The notes: a model not told the origin generated them from the letters alone. 64,000 bases of DNA from an uncultured Pelagibacteraceae bacterium (GCA_902588895.1 CACIRC010000001.1:143948-207947), one strand, 5' to 3'; counted from the stretch's first letter, positions 30,446 through 41,784 are shown. Numbers and translations are program-made.

Positions 30446-32530
30446 ATGGATATTAAAAAAACAGCCAATTTGTTCATTGATTTTGCTACTAAGCGATTAG
30501 CTGAGATCTCTGGTTTTATTCTCTTTTTTCTAGGTTTAGCGTTATTTATTGCATTATTTACCTACTCACCTGAAGACCCAAACTTTATTTTTCCAGATAA
30601 CAAGGAAATTAATAATTTTTTTGGTTTTAAAGGTAGTTTTGTTTCTGACTTATTTTTTCAATCAGTAGGATTGGTTGCTTATCTAATTTCTTTAACTTTT
30701 ATTATTACAGGTATTAATCTGTTAAGGAGTAAAGAATTTATTTTAATTATTGAAAACATTTTCTTTGTTGTACTTTATTCTATTTTTGGAACTCTTTTTT
30801 TAACACATTATTATTCTGATGCGTTTACACTTTATATAAATGGAAACGGGGGTTTTATAGGCAGTTTTCTCAACCAAACTTATTTAAACAAAATCTTACT
30901 AAAAAACAGTCAATTTGCTTACTATTTTTTAATAATTTTAATTTTATTCTTATTCTTGAAGAGTATAAATTTTAATTTATTTAAATTATATGAAATAATT
31001 TTACAATTTTTAAGTTTCTTTAAAAAGAAAAAAGAAAAAAATTATACAAATAAAAATGAAATAATAAGTGAATATATACCACAAGATGAAATTAAAAATC
31101 TTATACAAGAAGATTTACCTTTTATAAAAGCTGAAAATAAGAAAGATAATAAAATTAAATTTAAACTACCAGATTTAAAATTATTAAAATTACCCTCTAA
31201 AAAAGAAATAGGGAGATCTGAAAAAAATGAAAATAATGATCCTAAATTTTTAGAAAAGATCTTATTAGATTTTGGAGTCAATGGTGAAATTAAAAAAGTA
31301 AGTCATGGGCCTGTTGTGACACTAAACGAATTTGAACCTGCTGCTGGAGTAAAAGTTTCAAAAATTATTAATTTGTCAGATGATATAGCAAGAAATACTA
31401 GTTCTGAGTCTGCGAGAATTTCAACAATTCCTGGAAGCAATACTATTGGTATTGAACTACCTAATAACTCTAGAGAAAATGTTTATTTAAGTGAAATTTT
31501 AAATAACAGTGAATTTAAAAAAAGAGATATTAAATTACCAATCGCACTTGGCAAAAGTATATCTGGGTATCCAATAGTTGGTGATTTATCATCTATGCCG
31601 CATCTACTTATAGCCGGAACTACTGGATCTGGTAAATCAGTATGCATAAATACAATTATTTTATCACTTCTTTACAGACATACTCCTGAAAAATGTAAAT
31701 TTATTTTAATTGACCCCAAGATGTTAGAGTTGTCTACTTACGAGGGAATTCCACATTTACTGTGCCCAGTGATAACAGAGGCAAAAAAAGCAACTTCGGT
31801 GCTAGGCTGGGTAGTTAAGGAAATGGAGAGTAGATATAAATTAATGACAAAAGAAGGCGTCAGAAATATTGATGGTTACAATGCAAAACATAAACTTCCA
31901 ATGCCTTATATTGTAGTTGTTGTTGATGAAATGTCTGATTTAATGTTAGTTGCTGGTAAAGAAATTGAAAATTATATTCAAAAATTATCTCAAATGGCAA
32001 GAGCAGCAGGGATCCATATTATAATGGCCACCCAAAGACCCAGTGTAGACGTAATTACGGGCACAATAAAAGCTAATTTTCCTACCAGAATATCTTTCCA
32101 AGTAACCTCTAAAATAGATAGTAGGACTATTCTCGGAGAACAAGGAGCTGAACAATTGTTGGGGAAAGGAGACATGTTATACATGTCCTCAGCTAATCGA
32201 ATAGTTAGAATTCATGCACCATTTGTATCTGATGATGAAATTGAGAAAATAAACAATTCTCTAAGATCTCAAGCAGAACCAGATTATGTTGATGAAATTT
32301 TAAATTTTGCTGATGAGAAAGAAATTGGTGATAGCCAAAATCAAGGTGAGAAAGATGAGCTTTACGAGCAGGCTTTAGATATAATTAGGTCTGAAGGTAA
32401 GGCGTCTACTTCATTTTTACAAAGAAAACTTCAAATTGGATACAACAGAGCAGCAAGAATTATTGATATGATGGAGGCAGATGGCATTGTTAGTAAAGCA
32501 AATCATGTTGGCAAAAGAGACTTACTTTAA
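30446..32530 (+). CDS. ftsK: DNA translocase FtsK
   Basis: LIAGTTGSGKSVCINTII, IIMATQRPSVDVITGTIKANFPTRISFQV, C-terminal gamma domain. Confidence 0.97.
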   Translation: MDIKKTANLFIDFATKRLAEISGFILFFLGLALFIALFTYSPEDPNFIFPDNKEINNFFGFKGSFVSDLFFQSVGLVAYLISLTFIITGINLLRSKEFILIIENIFFVVLYSIFGTLFLTHYYSDAFTLYINGNGGFIGSFLNQTYLNKILLKNSQFAYYFLIILILFLFLKSINFNLFKLYEIILQFLSFFKKKKEKNYTNKNEIISEYIPQDEIKNLIQEDLPFIKAENKKDNKIKFKLPDLKLLKLPSKKEIGRSEKNENNDPKFLEKILLDFGVNGEIKKVSHGPVVTLNEFEPAAGVKVSKIINLSDDIARNTSSESARISTIPGSNTIGIELPNNSRENVYLSEILNNSEFKKRDIKLPIALGKSISGYPIVGDLSSMPHLLIAGTTGSGKSVCINTIILSLLYRHTPEKCKFILIDPKMLELSTYEGIPHLLCPVITEAKKATSVLGWVVKEMESRYKLMTKEGVRNIDGYNAKHKLPMPYIVVVVDEMSDLMLVAGKEIENYIQKLSQMARAAGIHIIMATQRPSVDVITGTIKANFPTRISFQVTSKIDSRTILGEQGAEQLLGKGDMLYMSSANRIVRIHAPFVSDDEIEKINNSLRSQAEPDYVDEILNFADEKEIGDSQNQGEKDELYEQALDIIRSEGKASTSFLQRKLQIGYNRAARIIDMMEADGIVSKANHVGKRDLL

Positions 32531-33078
32531 TGCTTCGGTATTCATTAATATTTTTTTTGACTATTTTAACATCTTTTTCAAATGCAGAAATTAAAAATAA
32601 AATAATTCAAAATTTAAAAGATACCAATAATTTAGACTTCAAATTTGAACAAAATATAAATGGGAAGATTGAAAATGGAAACTGTACTATTGAGTATCCA
32701 AAAAAAATTTTTTGTGAGTACACAAGAAGTAATAACAAAATTTTAATTTCAAACGGTAAATCTTTAGTAATAAAAACTAAAACAAGTTATTACAGATATC
32801 CTCTTGAGAAAACTCCTTTAAATTTAATTTTAGATAAAAATTTTTTAATAAATAAAATTTATGATCTTGAGGAAAGAATTGTTGATAATAAACTAATTAA
32901 CTTTACAATTTTTGATGAGAGTAACGAAATTAATATATTTTTTGATAATCAAACTTATGATTTAATTGGCTGGCAAAATACAGATATTTATCAAAATTTT
33001 AATATTACTTTCCTTTCTTCTATAAGAAAAAATAGGGTGCTTTCAAAAAATCTCTTTAAAATCCCTGCGACGAATTAA
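32530..33078 (+). CDS. lolA: outer membrane lipoprotein carrier protein LolA-like
   Basis: signal peptide, EQNINGKIENGNCTIEYPKKIFCEY; directly downstream of ftsK. Confidence 0.85.
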   Translation: MLRYSLIFFLTILTSFSNAEIKNKIIQNLKDTNNLDFKFEQNINGKIENGNCTIEYPKKIFCEYTRSNNKILISNGKSLVIKTKTSYYRYPLEKTPLNLILDKNFLINKIYDLEERIVDNKLINFTIFDESNEINIFFDNQTYDLIGWQNTDIYQNFNITFLSSIRKNRVLSKNLFKIPATN

Positions 33079-33578
33079 ATATTTAATAATTCAGTTTTAA
33101 AAATTTTCATGCCTCTTGACACATAATTGTTTAAAGCATTTTTATGATCTAATGAACATGTATGAACCCAAACACGCTTAGTATTGTTTTGAAAAGATTT
33201 TTTAATTGCTTCTGACAACAAATATGAACCTAATTTTTTATTATGATATTCCTCTAGTATTCCAAAATAAGCGATTTCAGTTTCATTTTTTTCTAGATGA
33301 TAAATTAATTCAAAAAAACCTACTAAATCATCTTTAAATTTAAATACGTATGTTCGAACATTTTCTGCAGAAACATAATTTATCCATTTTTCCTCTGACC
33401 AAGTAAGTCTATCTACCCATTTATGTTTTTTCCCGATATTCTTATAAAAAAATTTGTTCAATTGAAAATTTATTGGATCAATAAAACTTAAGGAATAATC
33501 TTCTGAAGGCTTGGTCCCCTCTTTAAGATCTTGAAGTGAGTTTATTTCTAGATAATTTCTTTTAACTTTCTCAGTCAC
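33075..33578 (-). CDS. GNAT-family N-acetyltransferase
   Basis: ETEIAYFGILEEYHNKKLGSYLLSEAIKKSF. Confidence 0.88.
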   Translation of the reverse strand: MTEKVKRNYLEINSLQDLKEGTKPSEDYSLSFIDPINFQLNKFFYKNIGKKHKWVDRLTWSEEKWINYVSAENVRTYVFKFKDDLVGFFELIYHLEKNETEIAYFGILEEYHNKKLGSYLLSEAIKKSFQNNTKRVWVHTCSLDHKNALNNYVSRGMKIFKTELLNI

Positions 33579-33940
33579 ACCACCATTTTTCCTACTCTTT
33601 CACCTCCAAACAAATGAAAATGTAAATGAGGAACCTCTTGGCCGCCATAATCACTTATATTTGCTAAAGCTCTATAACCTCTACCTACTTCTGTTGAAAT
33701 ACCAAGCTTTTTAGCAACTATATTAATACCTTTTAATAATCCAACCATTTCCTCTGGTGAAGCATTCAGACTAAAATCATCTAAATCAACATATTTCCCT
33801 TTCGGAATAACTAAAGCATGAATTTTTTTTTGTGGATTGATATCGTGAAATGACAAAACAAAATCATCCTCATAAATTTTATTACAAGGAATCTCTCCAC
33901 GTAAAATTTTTGCAAAAATATTATTATTATCGTAACTCAT
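33575..33940 (-). CDS. HIT family (HinT-like) nucleotide hydrolase
   Basis: IFAKILRGEIPCNKIYEDD, GGQEVPHLHFHLFGG. Confidence 0.96.
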   Translation of the reverse strand: MSYDNNNIFAKILRGEIPCNKIYEDDFVLSFHDINPQKKIHALVIPKGKYVDLDDFSLNASPEEMVGLLKGINIVAKKLGISTEVGRGYRALANISDYGGQEVPHLHFHLFGGERVGKMVV

Positions 33941-34209
33941 TTTTTTCTTTTTTCTAACTCTGACATTACTTCTTCAATTTTTATATCATTTGCCTCAAGA
34001 TACATTAGCAAATGGTAAAATACATCTGCAGCTTCATGGATCTTATTAGAATTTTCCTCTACTGCCTCAATCAATTCATTAACTTCCTCTAAAACTTTTG
34101 CCTTGCTTAATAATTTATCAGTAAGCAGCTTATTAGTATAAGAACCTTTAATAGGTGAAGATTTTCTCTCTCGTGCAAGTTTAATTAAGTTTTCTAAAGT
34201 ATTAAGCAT
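33937..34209 (-). CDS. hisE: phosphoribosyl-ATP pyrophosphatase
   Basis: KVLEEVNELIEAVEE...HEAADVFYHLLMYLEA, next to hisF. Confidence 0.92.
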   Translation of the reverse strand: MLNTLENLIKLARERKSSPIKGSYTNKLLTDKLLSKAKVLEEVNELIEAVEENSNKIHEAADVFYHLLMYLEANDIKIEEVMSELEKRKK

Positions 34210-34210
34210 A

Positions 34211-34966
34211 TTAAATTCTAACAGGAATTCCTTTTGAATCCAAATACTCCTTCGCTTCTTTTACAGAATGTTTGCCGTAATGAAATATTGATGCCGCAAG
34301 AACAGCACTAGCATTTCCTAATTTAATTCCATCTACTAGATGATCTAAATTACCGACTCCACCAGATGCAATTACAGGAATATTTACTTTAGAAGATATC
34401 TTTGACATAAGCTCAATATCATAACCAACTTGAGTACCATCCCTATCCATGGAAGTAACCAAAAGTTCACCTGCTCCACTGTCTTCCATTTTTTTTGCAA
34501 ATTCAATTGAATCAATACCTGTGCTATTTCTTCCACCATGAGTAAAAATTTCCCATTTATCTCCATTTTTTTTTGCATCTATTGCAACAACAATGCATTG
34601 TGAACCAAATTTTTTTGAGCTTTCTACTACTACTTTTGAATTTTTAACAGCAGCAGTATTGATTGAAACTTTATCTGCTCCACAATTAAGTAATTTATTT
34701 ATATCCTCAACACTTCTAACGCCACCTCCAACCGTCAAAGGTACAAAACATTTCTTCGAAGTTTTCTCAACAACATCATAGATAATGTCTCTATTTTCAT
34801 TTGAAGCAGTAATATCTAGAAAACAAATTTCATCTGCGCCACCATCTGAATAAATTTTAGCTTGTTCTACAGGATCACCTGCATCCTGTAGATCAACAAA
34901 GTTAATTCCCTTTACTACACGACCATTTTTCACATCTAAACAAGGTATTATTCTGTTCTTAAGCAT
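34211..34966 (-). CDS. hisF: imidazole glycerol phosphate synthase subunit HisF
   Basis: [36 protein letters not shown]. Confidence 0.97.
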   Translation of the reverse strand: MLKNRIIPCLDVKNGRVVKGINFVDLQDAGDPVEQAKIYSDGGADEICFLDITASNENRDIIYDVVEKTSKKCFVPLTVGGGVRSVEDINKLLNCGADKVSINTAAVKNSKVVVESSKKFGSQCIVVAIDAKKNGDKWEIFTHGGRNSTGIDSIEFAKKMEDSGAGELLVTSMDRDGTQVGYDIELMSKISSKVNIPVIASGGVGNLDHLVDGIKLGNASAVLAASIFHYGKHSVKEAKEYLDSKGIPVRI

Positions 34967-35684
34967 CTAATTCCTTTACCAATTCCTCTAGCTTGATATC
35001 ACCATCATATATAGCTTTTCCAACTATTATACCCTCGATATTATTATTATTTAATTCCTTGGCTTTTTTAATATCGTCAATTGATGAGACTCCACCCGAT
35101 ATAATTACTGGACAATTGGATGTATTAGCAACCTTTGCTGTCTCTTCAAAATTAGGACTTTGCTTCATCCCATCTCTATTTATATCAGTATAAATCAATC
35201 TGCTTGCACCAAAATTATTCACTTCTTTTAAATAATCTAAAGTTAATTGGTTTGAATTTTCTTTCCAGCCTGAAACTGATAAATACCCATCTTTTGCATC
35301 CAAGCCTAATGCAATCTTGTTTGGAAATTTTTCACAAGCTCCTTTTAAAAAATTTTTATCTTTTATAGCAGCACTTCCTAAAATAACTTTCTCAACGCCA
35401 GAATCGGTATATTTCTGAATACTCTCAAAATTTCTTACTCCTCCACCAATTTCGATCTTAAGTTCAAATTTGGTAACTATTTCTTGAATAATATCCAAAT
35501 TAACTGTTTCACCAGTCAAAGCTCCATCTAGATCAACTATATGTAAATTTTGAAAACCATGATCCTTGTATTTACCCGCTTGTTCAACTGGGGACATTTC
35601 GTATTCAGTTTTGTTATTAAAATCTCCTTTAACTAACCTCACACACTTTTTATCCTTGATATCTATTGCTGGAAATATTTTCAT
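34959..35684 (-). CDS. hisA: phosphoribosylformimino-AICAR ribotide isomerase
   Basis: [22 protein letters not shown]. Confidence 0.97.
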   Translation of the reverse strand: MKIFPAIDIKDKKCVRLVKGDFNNKTEYEMSPVEQAGKYKDHGFQNLHIVDLDGALTGETVNLDIIQEIVTKFELKIEIGGGVRNFESIQKYTDSGVEKVILGSAAIKDKNFLKGACEKFPNKIALGLDAKDGYLSVSGWKENSNQLTLDYLKEVNNFGASRLIYTDINRDGMKQSPNFEETAKVANTSNCPVIISGGVSSIDDIKKAKELNNNNIEGIIVGKAIYDGDIKLEELVKELDA

Positions 35685-35827
35685 TTTTTAATTTTAATAT
35701 TTGGTTTAGTATTTATATCCATCATTATTTTTTTTTGTTTTTTGTTTTTTTCATTTAATTGCATTTGTTTAGTAGTCTCACAAGAATTTAAAATTAATAA
35801 AATAATTAAAAATAAAATATATCTCAT
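35681..35827 (-). CDS. putative small lipoprotein (48 aa)
   Basis: Manual translation [48 protein letters not shown]; hydrophobic N-terminus then LNSC; stop overlaps hisA start and start overlaps hisH stop. Confidence 0.65.
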   Translation of the reverse strand: MRYILFLIILLILNSCETTKQMQLNEKNKKQKKIMMDINTKPNIKIKK

Positions 35828-36453
35828 TATAATTTTATAAAATTATCAATTATCTTAAGTCCAATTTTATCACTCTTTTCAGGGTGAAATTGTGTTCCAA
35901 AAATATTTTCTTTTTCAACAGAACAAACAATAGTGGATGAATAATCAGTCGTTGCAGAAATCACATTTTTATCTTCTGGAACAAATTCATAACTGTGAAC
36001 AAAATACATATGAGAATTATTTTCTATGTCTTTGAAAATTTTACTATCGTTCAAAATGTTTATTTGGTTCCAACCGATATGAGGAAGCTTAAACTTTCCA
36101 TTTTGATTATTGATTTTTGATACCTTACCTGGTATCCAGCCAAAACCCTTAGTTTCTGTTTCTTCATAACCAACATCAGCAAACATTTGAAGCCCAACAC
36201 AAATTCCAAGCAATGGTTTTTTATTGTTAATGGCAAACTCGTTTAAAGTGTCTACCAGACCACTGATGTTATTAAGCGCATCAACACAACTTTTAAACGA
36301 ACCCTGTCCTGGCAAAACAACTTTATCAGAAGAATTAATCTTACTTAAATCTGAAGTTACTTCTATATTTACTTTATTTTTAGCAACCTCTTTAAAAGAG
36401 TTTATTACCGAGCTTATATTGCCCGAATTATAATCAACAATTGTGACGTTCAT
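35827..36453 (-). CDS. hisH: imidazole glycerol phosphate synthase subunit HisH
   Basis: VLPGQGSFKSC, LLGICVGLQMF, GTQFHPEKS. Confidence 0.97.
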   Translation of the reverse strand: MNVTIVDYNSGNISSVINSFKEVAKNKVNIEVTSDLSKINSSDKVVLPGQGSFKSCVDALNNISGLVDTLNEFAINNKKPLLGICVGLQMFADVGYEETETKGFGWIPGKVSKINNQNGKFKLPHIGWNQINILNDSKIFKDIENNSHMYFVHSYEFVPEDKNVISATTDYSSTIVCSVEKENIFGTQFHPEKSDKIGLKIIDNFIKL

Positions 36454-36458
36454 TAAAC

Positions 36459-37049
36459 TTATAATGAGCCTTTAGTTGATGGAATGCTCTTCTTGTTTCT
36501 TGGATCCATTTCTAATGCAGCTCTTAACGATCTTGCTAATGCTTTATAGCAAGATTCAATAATGTGGTGGCTATTATCACCATAAATATTTTCAACGTGC
36601 ATGGTGATACCTGCAGATTGAGAGAAAGCTTGGAACCATTCTTTAAATAATTCTGTATCCATTTCTCCAAGTTTCTCAACTTTAAGTTTTACTTTCCAAA
36701 TCAAATAAGGTCTGTTTGATACATCAATAGCTACTCTAGTTAAAGTTTCATCCATTGGTATAACTGTGTGAGCATATCTTTTTATACCTACAAATTTTTT
36801 TGCCGCTTTTTTTAAAGCTTCTCCAATTGCAATACCTGTATCTTCCGTTGTGTGGTGAAGATCAATGTGTGTATCTCCTTTTGCTTTAACCTTAAGATCA
36901 ATTAAAGAGTGCTTTGATAACTGTTCGAGCATATGATCTAAGAAACCTATACCAGTGTCAATTTGGTACTTACCTTTACCATCAATATTTACTTCAACAT
37001 TAATGCTGGTTTCTTTTGTTTTTCGAGATACTTTTCCTTTTCTAGCCAT
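36459..37049 (-). CDS. hisB: imidazoleglycerol-phosphate dehydratase
   Basis: [37 protein letters not shown]. Confidence 0.97.
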   Translation of the reverse strand: MARKGKVSRKTKETSINVEVNIDGKGKYQIDTGIGFLDHMLEQLSKHSLIDLKVKAKGDTHIDLHHTTEDTGIAIGEALKKAAKKFVGIKRYAHTVIPMDETLTRVAIDVSNRPYLIWKVKLKVEKLGEMDTELFKEWFQAFSQSAGITMHVENIYGDNSHHIIESCYKALARSLRAALEMDPRNKKSIPSTKGSL

Positions 37050-37138
37050 ATATTTTCAATGGTATACATACATAATCCCACTATATCAATATCAGTCTAC
37101 ACACTTGAAGTATCAAAAATAGTTACCATTTATTAAGT

Positions 37139-37654
37139 ATGACAACAATTGTACTAGTCAGAAAAAATAATGATGTAGTCGTTGCTGGTGATGGACAAGT
37201 AAGTATGGGAAATACTGTCGTTAAAAGCACCGCTTCAAAAGTTAGAAAAATTGAAAAAAGAGATGTTGTTGCGGGTTTTGCAGGATCAACTGCGGACGCA
37301 TTAACTTTATTTGAAAGATTAGAAGGCAAACTAGAGAAACATGCTGGAAATTTATCTAGGGCTGCTGTCGAATTAGCAAAAGATTGGAGAACAGATAAAT
37401 ATTTAAGAAGATTGGAAGCGTTGATGGCTGTTGGTGATAAAAACAATAGCTATATTATTTCTGGAACAGGTGATGTTCTAGAGCCTGAAGGAGATGTAAT
37501 TGGAATTGGTTCTGGCGGCAATTATGCTCTAGCTGCAGGAAAAGTATTAATGGAAGGAAATATGTCTGCTGAGGAAGTTGCTAAAAAAGCAATTAAAGTT
37601 GCTGCTGATATATGTGTTTTCACAAACGAAAATGTTAAAATTGAAAAAATATAA
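37139..37654 (+). CDS. hslV: ATP-dependent protease subunit HslV
   Basis: [40 protein letters not shown]. Confidence 0.97.
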   Translation: MTTIVLVRKNNDVVVAGDGQVSMGNTVVKSTASKVRKIEKRDVVAGFAGSTADALTLFERLEGKLEKHAGNLSRAAVELAKDWRTDKYLRRLEALMAVGDKNNSYIISGTGDVLEPEGDVIGIGSGGNYALAAGKVLMEGNMSAEEVAKKAIKVAADICVFTNENVKIEKI

Positions 37655-39027
37655 TGGATAAATCAAACGTAACACAACTACACCCAAAAGATAAAAATCA
37701 AAAAGAAGAAGCTTCATTAGTAAGTTCTCTATCTCCTAGGGAAATAGTCTCAGAATTGGATAGATTTGTTGTCGGACAAAACAAAGCAAAAAGAGCAGTT
37801 GCCGTTGCATTAAGAAATAGATGGAGAAGACAAGCACTAAAAGGTGAAATGAAAAATGAAGTTTTACCAAAAAATATTTTAATGATTGGACCAACTGGTG
37901 TAGGTAAAACAGAAATTTCTAGAAGACTATCAAAACTTGCAGAAGCTCCCTTTGTAAAAGTTGAAGCTACAAGATTTACCGAAGTTGGATACGTAGGAAG
38001 AGATGTTGAACAAATTGTAAGAGATTTAATTGAAATTGCTATCTCAATGGAAAAAGTAAAAAAAAGAAAAGAAGTATTTGCACAAGCTCAAAAAGCAGCT
38101 GAAGAAAAAGTTTTAGATGCATTAGTTGGAAAAAAAGCAAGTCTTGCTACAAGAGAAAGTTTTAGAAAAAGATTAAGAAGTGGTGACCTGGATGATAACG
38201 AAATTGAAATTGCCGTGAGTGATTCTGGATCTAGTGGTGCTTCTTTTGAAATACCAGGAATGCCTGGAGCAAATGTTGGGATGATTAACATTGGTGAAAT
38301 GTTGGGTAAATCAATGGGTAATAAAGAAAAAAAGAAAAAAATGACTGTAAAAGAGTCTCATGAAATATTAATTAATGACGAGTCTGATAAATTAATTGAG
38401 CAAGATAAAATTATAAAGACAGCAAAACTTTCAACTGAGAATAATGGAATAGTATTTCTCGACGAAATTGATAAAATTTCTGCAAGAACTGATAGAGTTG
38501 GTGGTGATGTTTCAAGAGAGGGTGTTCAAAGAGATTTGTTGCCATTAATAGAAGGAACAACAGTTAATACCAAACATGGTCCAATAAAAACAGATCACAT
38601 TTTATTTATTGCATCAGGAGCATTTCAACTTGCGAAACCTTCTGATTTGCTTCCTGAATTACAAGGGAGATTACCGATTAGAGTAGAATTAGAAGCCTTA
38701 ACAAGCGAGGATTTTAAAAGGATTTTAAGAGAGCCAGATTTCAGTTTAATCAAACAGTATGTCGCCCTATTGAAGACAGAAAATGTTGATTTAGAGTTTT
38801 CTGATGATGGGATAGATGCAATTGCAAACATAGCATCTGAAGTTAATGCTACAGTTGAAAATATAGGTGCCAGAAGACTTCATACCATAATTGAAAAAAT
38901 ATTGGACGAAATTAGTTTTACAGCTACTGATCGTGCAGGTGATAAAATTATTATAGATAAAAACTATATAAATGAGAATTTAGACACTTTAGTTAAAGAT
39001 ACGGATTTATCGAAGTTTATTTTATAA
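37654..39027 (+). CDS. hslU: ATP-dependent protease ATPase subunit HslU
   Basis: [52 protein letters not shown]. Confidence 0.98.
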   Translation: MDKSNVTQLHPKDKNQKEEASLVSSLSPREIVSELDRFVVGQNKAKRAVAVALRNRWRRQALKGEMKNEVLPKNILMIGPTGVGKTEISRRLSKLAEAPFVKVEATRFTEVGYVGRDVEQIVRDLIEIAISMEKVKKRKEVFAQAQKAAEEKVLDALVGKKASLATRESFRKRLRSGDLDDNEIEIAVSDSGSSGASFEIPGMPGANVGMINIGEMLGKSMGNKEKKKKMTVKESHEILINDESDKLIEQDKIIKTAKLSTENNGIVFLDEIDKISARTDRVGGDVSREGVQRDLLPLIEGTTVNTKHGPIKTDHILFIASGAFQLAKPSDLLPELQGRLPIRVELEALTSEDFKRILREPDFSLIKQYVALLKTENVDLEFSDDGIDAIANIASEVNATVENIGARRLHTIIEKILDEISFTATDRAGDKIIIDKNYINENLDTLVKDTDLSKFIL

Positions 39028-39858
39028 ATAACTTAACTCTTTCATTTCTTTTTCAAATTTATCTTCTATTTCTTTTTTTAATTTTACATCGAGCATTTCT
39101 TTCCAATCATTTTTTGGACCAAGATAGAAAAATTTATTTTTTTTTCCTGTATTTTTATTCATTAAAGTTTCCGAAAATCCAAATTTATTTTCCATATTTT
39201 GCATTTGATTAAAAGAAGTAGTATCTAAGCATTTCTGAAATTTTTTTTTATCTAAAACTAATTCAATTTTTTTTAATTTATGTATAAATTTTAAGATTTT
39301 AAAAAAAATTTTTTCTTTATCAGTAATTAAATCTTCATATTTAATTAAAAGATATTTGTCTAAACTTTTAAAAGATTTCCAACTATTATAATTTCCACTC
39401 CAAGTTCCTGCATATGTCCAGATATCATCTTTGTTATTTCTCAAAGGTTTTCCACTAATCATATTATCAACACTATTTCTATGTGTTGAACTATTATGGT
39501 TTGCAGATGAAATTATGATATTTCTTGGATCTCTTACTAAGTATATAACTCCTAAAGAATTATTTAGATTGGTAAATGGATTGTTTTCAATATTAAATAA
39601 ATAACTATGAGTTTTTAAAAATTGAATGCTGTTTTTTTCATTAATTGAATTTTGTATTTTTATATAATTTTTAATAACTTCTTTTTCATCACTTACATTG
39701 ACACCATGCTTTAAAAAAAGATTTTTAATTGGAAATTGCAAGATATTGTCGAGTAACTTGAAATGAAAAATACCGTCATTAGAAAAAAAATAAGAGGCCA
39801 ATAATGATCTTGTAAGTGTATTGCCACTTTTGGGGTATGACGCTATCCAAACAAACAT
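39022..39858 (-). CDS. P-loop sulfotransferase family protein (paralog of 27770..28627)
   Basis: [56 protein letters not shown]. Confidence 0.92.
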   Translation of the reverse strand: MFVWIASYPKSGNTLTRSLLASYFFSNDGIFHFKLLDNILQFPIKNLFLKHGVNVSDEKEVIKNYIKIQNSINEKNSIQFLKTHSYLFNIENNPFTNLNNSLGVIYLVRDPRNIIISSANHNSSTHRNSVDNMISGKPLRNNKDDIWTYAGTWSGNYNSWKSFKSLDKYLLIKYEDLITDKEKIFFKILKFIHKLKKIELVLDKKKFQKCLDTTSFNQMQNMENKFGFSETLMNKNTGKKNKFFYLGPKNDWKEMLDVKLKKEIEDKFEKEMKELSYL

Positions 39859-39883
39859 AATAAAAAAAATAAGATATTATAAC

Positions 39884-40297
39884 CTATTTATTTCTTTTTA
39901 AAAAAATATAAAACGCACCTTCGCCTCCATCTTCTATTTTAGCATCTGTTATTTCATTTATCTTATTCATTAAACTTGCATTATTAGTAATAAATTCTGG
40001 AACAGAATATTTTAAAATACCGAGGTCTTTTGAAACATATGGATCTTTTTCATTTTCAGAGTGAAGACCTTTTCCTGTAACAATAATTAGTTTATTAATA
40101 TTTTCAGAAAAAGCTTTGTTTATAAAATCTTCTATTGTTTTATTTGCATCATCTAAAGTAAAACCATGCAAATCTATTGATCTTACTTTTATACTTTTGT
40201 TTTTTTGATATTTAAAATCTTTATTAGGTAATTTTTCAGTGCTATTTATAAATTTGTGCCAATCTTTTTTATCTTTGTCTGAAATATTATCGTTCAA
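39884..40297 (-). CDS. Smr/MutS2 C-terminal domain protein
   Basis: IDLHGFTLDDANKTIEDFI...KLIIVTGKGLHS. Confidence 0.92.
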   Translation of the reverse strand: MNDNISDKDKKDWHKFINSTEKLPNKDFKYQKNKSIKVRSIDLHGFTLDDANKTIEDFINKAFSENINKLIIVTGKGLHSENEKDPYVSKDLGILKYSVPEFITNNASLMNKINEITDAKIEDGGEGAFYIFLKRNK

Positions 40298-40894
40298 TTA
40301 TGTTAATATATTTACTAACTGCCAATTTGGATTTGATGACGTGATATCTCGTGAAAAAATCCACGTATCATAAATTTTTTTAATCTTTTCAGGATCTCCA
40401 GAAACAATTTTTTTATCTTTATCTCTTATGCAGGTAATCACTTCTGCTATAAAATCTACTGTTACGTTTAAAATATTTCCAATTTTTTTATGCTCCTTAA
40501 TCTCAGCTTTATTAACTCCAATAAATGTTATTTCTGCAAAATGACCCCTCTTTGCTCTTTCTTTCAGTGCATCATCAAATTGATTATATATATCTTTATT
40601 TAACAGAGGTTTTGCATTTGTAATCTTATTATCATTATCACTAAAATCAGTAATAATTGTTTCATAAGCAATTTTTGCACCTTTTAAAAATTCTTTTTGA
40701 GCCTCATTATCAAACTTCTCTTTTGGTTTGGCCGCTTGATCTACCTTAATATTTTTTAAAACCTCTTTAAATTGAGCTGGTGATTTTCCCTCAAAACCAG
40801 TTCTTTTACCAAGAATGCCCCGAAGTCTCAAAAAAATAAATCCTGCAATCATCGCCAATAAAATAATGTCGATATATTCAAAACTATAATTCAT
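40298..40894 (-). CDS. Tim44/TimA domain-containing protein
   Basis: FIFLRLRGILGKRTGFE...; start reset to MNYSFEYID. Confidence 0.87.
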   Translation of the reverse strand: MNYSFEYIDIILLAMIAGFIFLRLRGILGKRTGFEGKSPAQFKEVLKNIKVDQAAKPKEKFDNEAQKEFLKGAKIAYETIITDFSDNDNKITNAKPLLNKDIYNQFDDALKERAKRGHFAEITFIGVNKAEIKEHKKIGNILNVTVDFIAEVITCIRDKDKKIVSGDPEKIKKIYDTWIFSRDITSSNPNWQLVNILT

Positions 40895-40952
40895 TATTAG
40901 ATAGTAATTACTATGTTGATTAATTTCAACCAGCAATTTAGATTAAGGACAA

Positions 40953-41378
40953 ATGAACACAATTTTAATATCAATAGTTTTAATACCAATAATTGAAATT
41001 TATCTTCTTATTAAAATTGGGTCACAAATTGGTGCGATTACTACTATATTGCTTATTTTTTCCACAGCAATTATTGGTGTCTACTATGCTAAATATGAGG
41101 GTTTAAATACAATAAAATCAGGATTTATTCAGTTAAGTAAAAATGAGGCACCTGCTTTTGAAATTTTGTCAGGTGCCGCCATAGCTTTTGCCGCTCTTCT
41201 TTTAATAGTTCCGGGGTTTGTAACCGACATTGTGGGTTTTTCATTAATTTTTCCTCCTAGCAGAAAATTAATTTTTAAAAATTTTTCAAAAAAATTCAGT
41301 AAAAAAGAAAATTTAAAAAAAGATTATATTGATGGAGACTTTGAGGATATAGAAGATGACAATGACAGAAAATTATAA
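40953..41378 (+). CDS. FxsA family membrane protein
   Basis: EIYLLIKIGSQIGAITTILLIFSTAIIGVYYAKYEGL, LIVPGFVTDIVGFSLIFPPSR. Confidence 0.92.
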   Translation: MNTILISIVLIPIIEIYLLIKIGSQIGAITTILLIFSTAIIGVYYAKYEGLNTIKSGFIQLSKNEAPAFEILSGAAIAFAALLLIVPGFVTDIVGFSLIFPPSRKLIFKNFSKKFSKKENLKKDYIDGDFEDIEDDNDRKL

Positions 41379-41784
41379 GATTTTAGCTAAATTTATAAAA
41401 GACCTATCTAGTGAAACTCCAAATACAGAAACGTATTTATTTGTTAAAGATAACATCGCAAAATACCAACTTGGAATTGATATCACTTCAAAAGCTTTAA
41501 AAAATCAAATGGTTGAAATTAATACAAAACTTAAATTTGAAGATAAAGAAGAAAACGTAAAAAAATCATATTTTGAAATAATATACGCAACAATAATTAG
41601 AGTGAATGATAAAATAAAAGAAAAGAAAGAATTAGAAAAAATTATATTGTGTGATGTTCAAATTGAAATTTATTCTGATCTGGAAAAATCTTTACTAGAT
41701 CTTCTTCATAACTCTGGATATCCAGGTATTAAATTTGAAAAAAAAGTTGATTTTGAAAAATTATATAATCAAAGATTTAATTAA
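41356..41784 (+). CDS. secB: protein-export chaperone SecB
   Basis: YKILAKFIKDLSSETPNTETYLFV...KYQLGIDITSKAL. Confidence 0.85.
   Translation: MTMTENYKILAKFIKDLSSETPNTETYLFVKDNIAKYQLGIDITSKALKNQMVEINTKLKFEDKEENVKKSYFEIIYATIIRVNDKIKEKKELEKIILCDVQIEIYSDLEKSLLDLLHNSGYPGIKFEKKVDFEKLYNQRFN

Noticed and set aside
34384-34578. Antisense or alternate-frame ORFs inside clear genes (e.g. 5147-5332 +, 7513-7722 -, 8492-8674 -, 12678-13031 +, 34384-34578 -, 37123-37446 -, 48218-48547 -, 54649-54891 -, 59921-60139 -)
   Set aside because: Each lies within a well-supported gene and its translation has no family resemblance; shadow ORFs.
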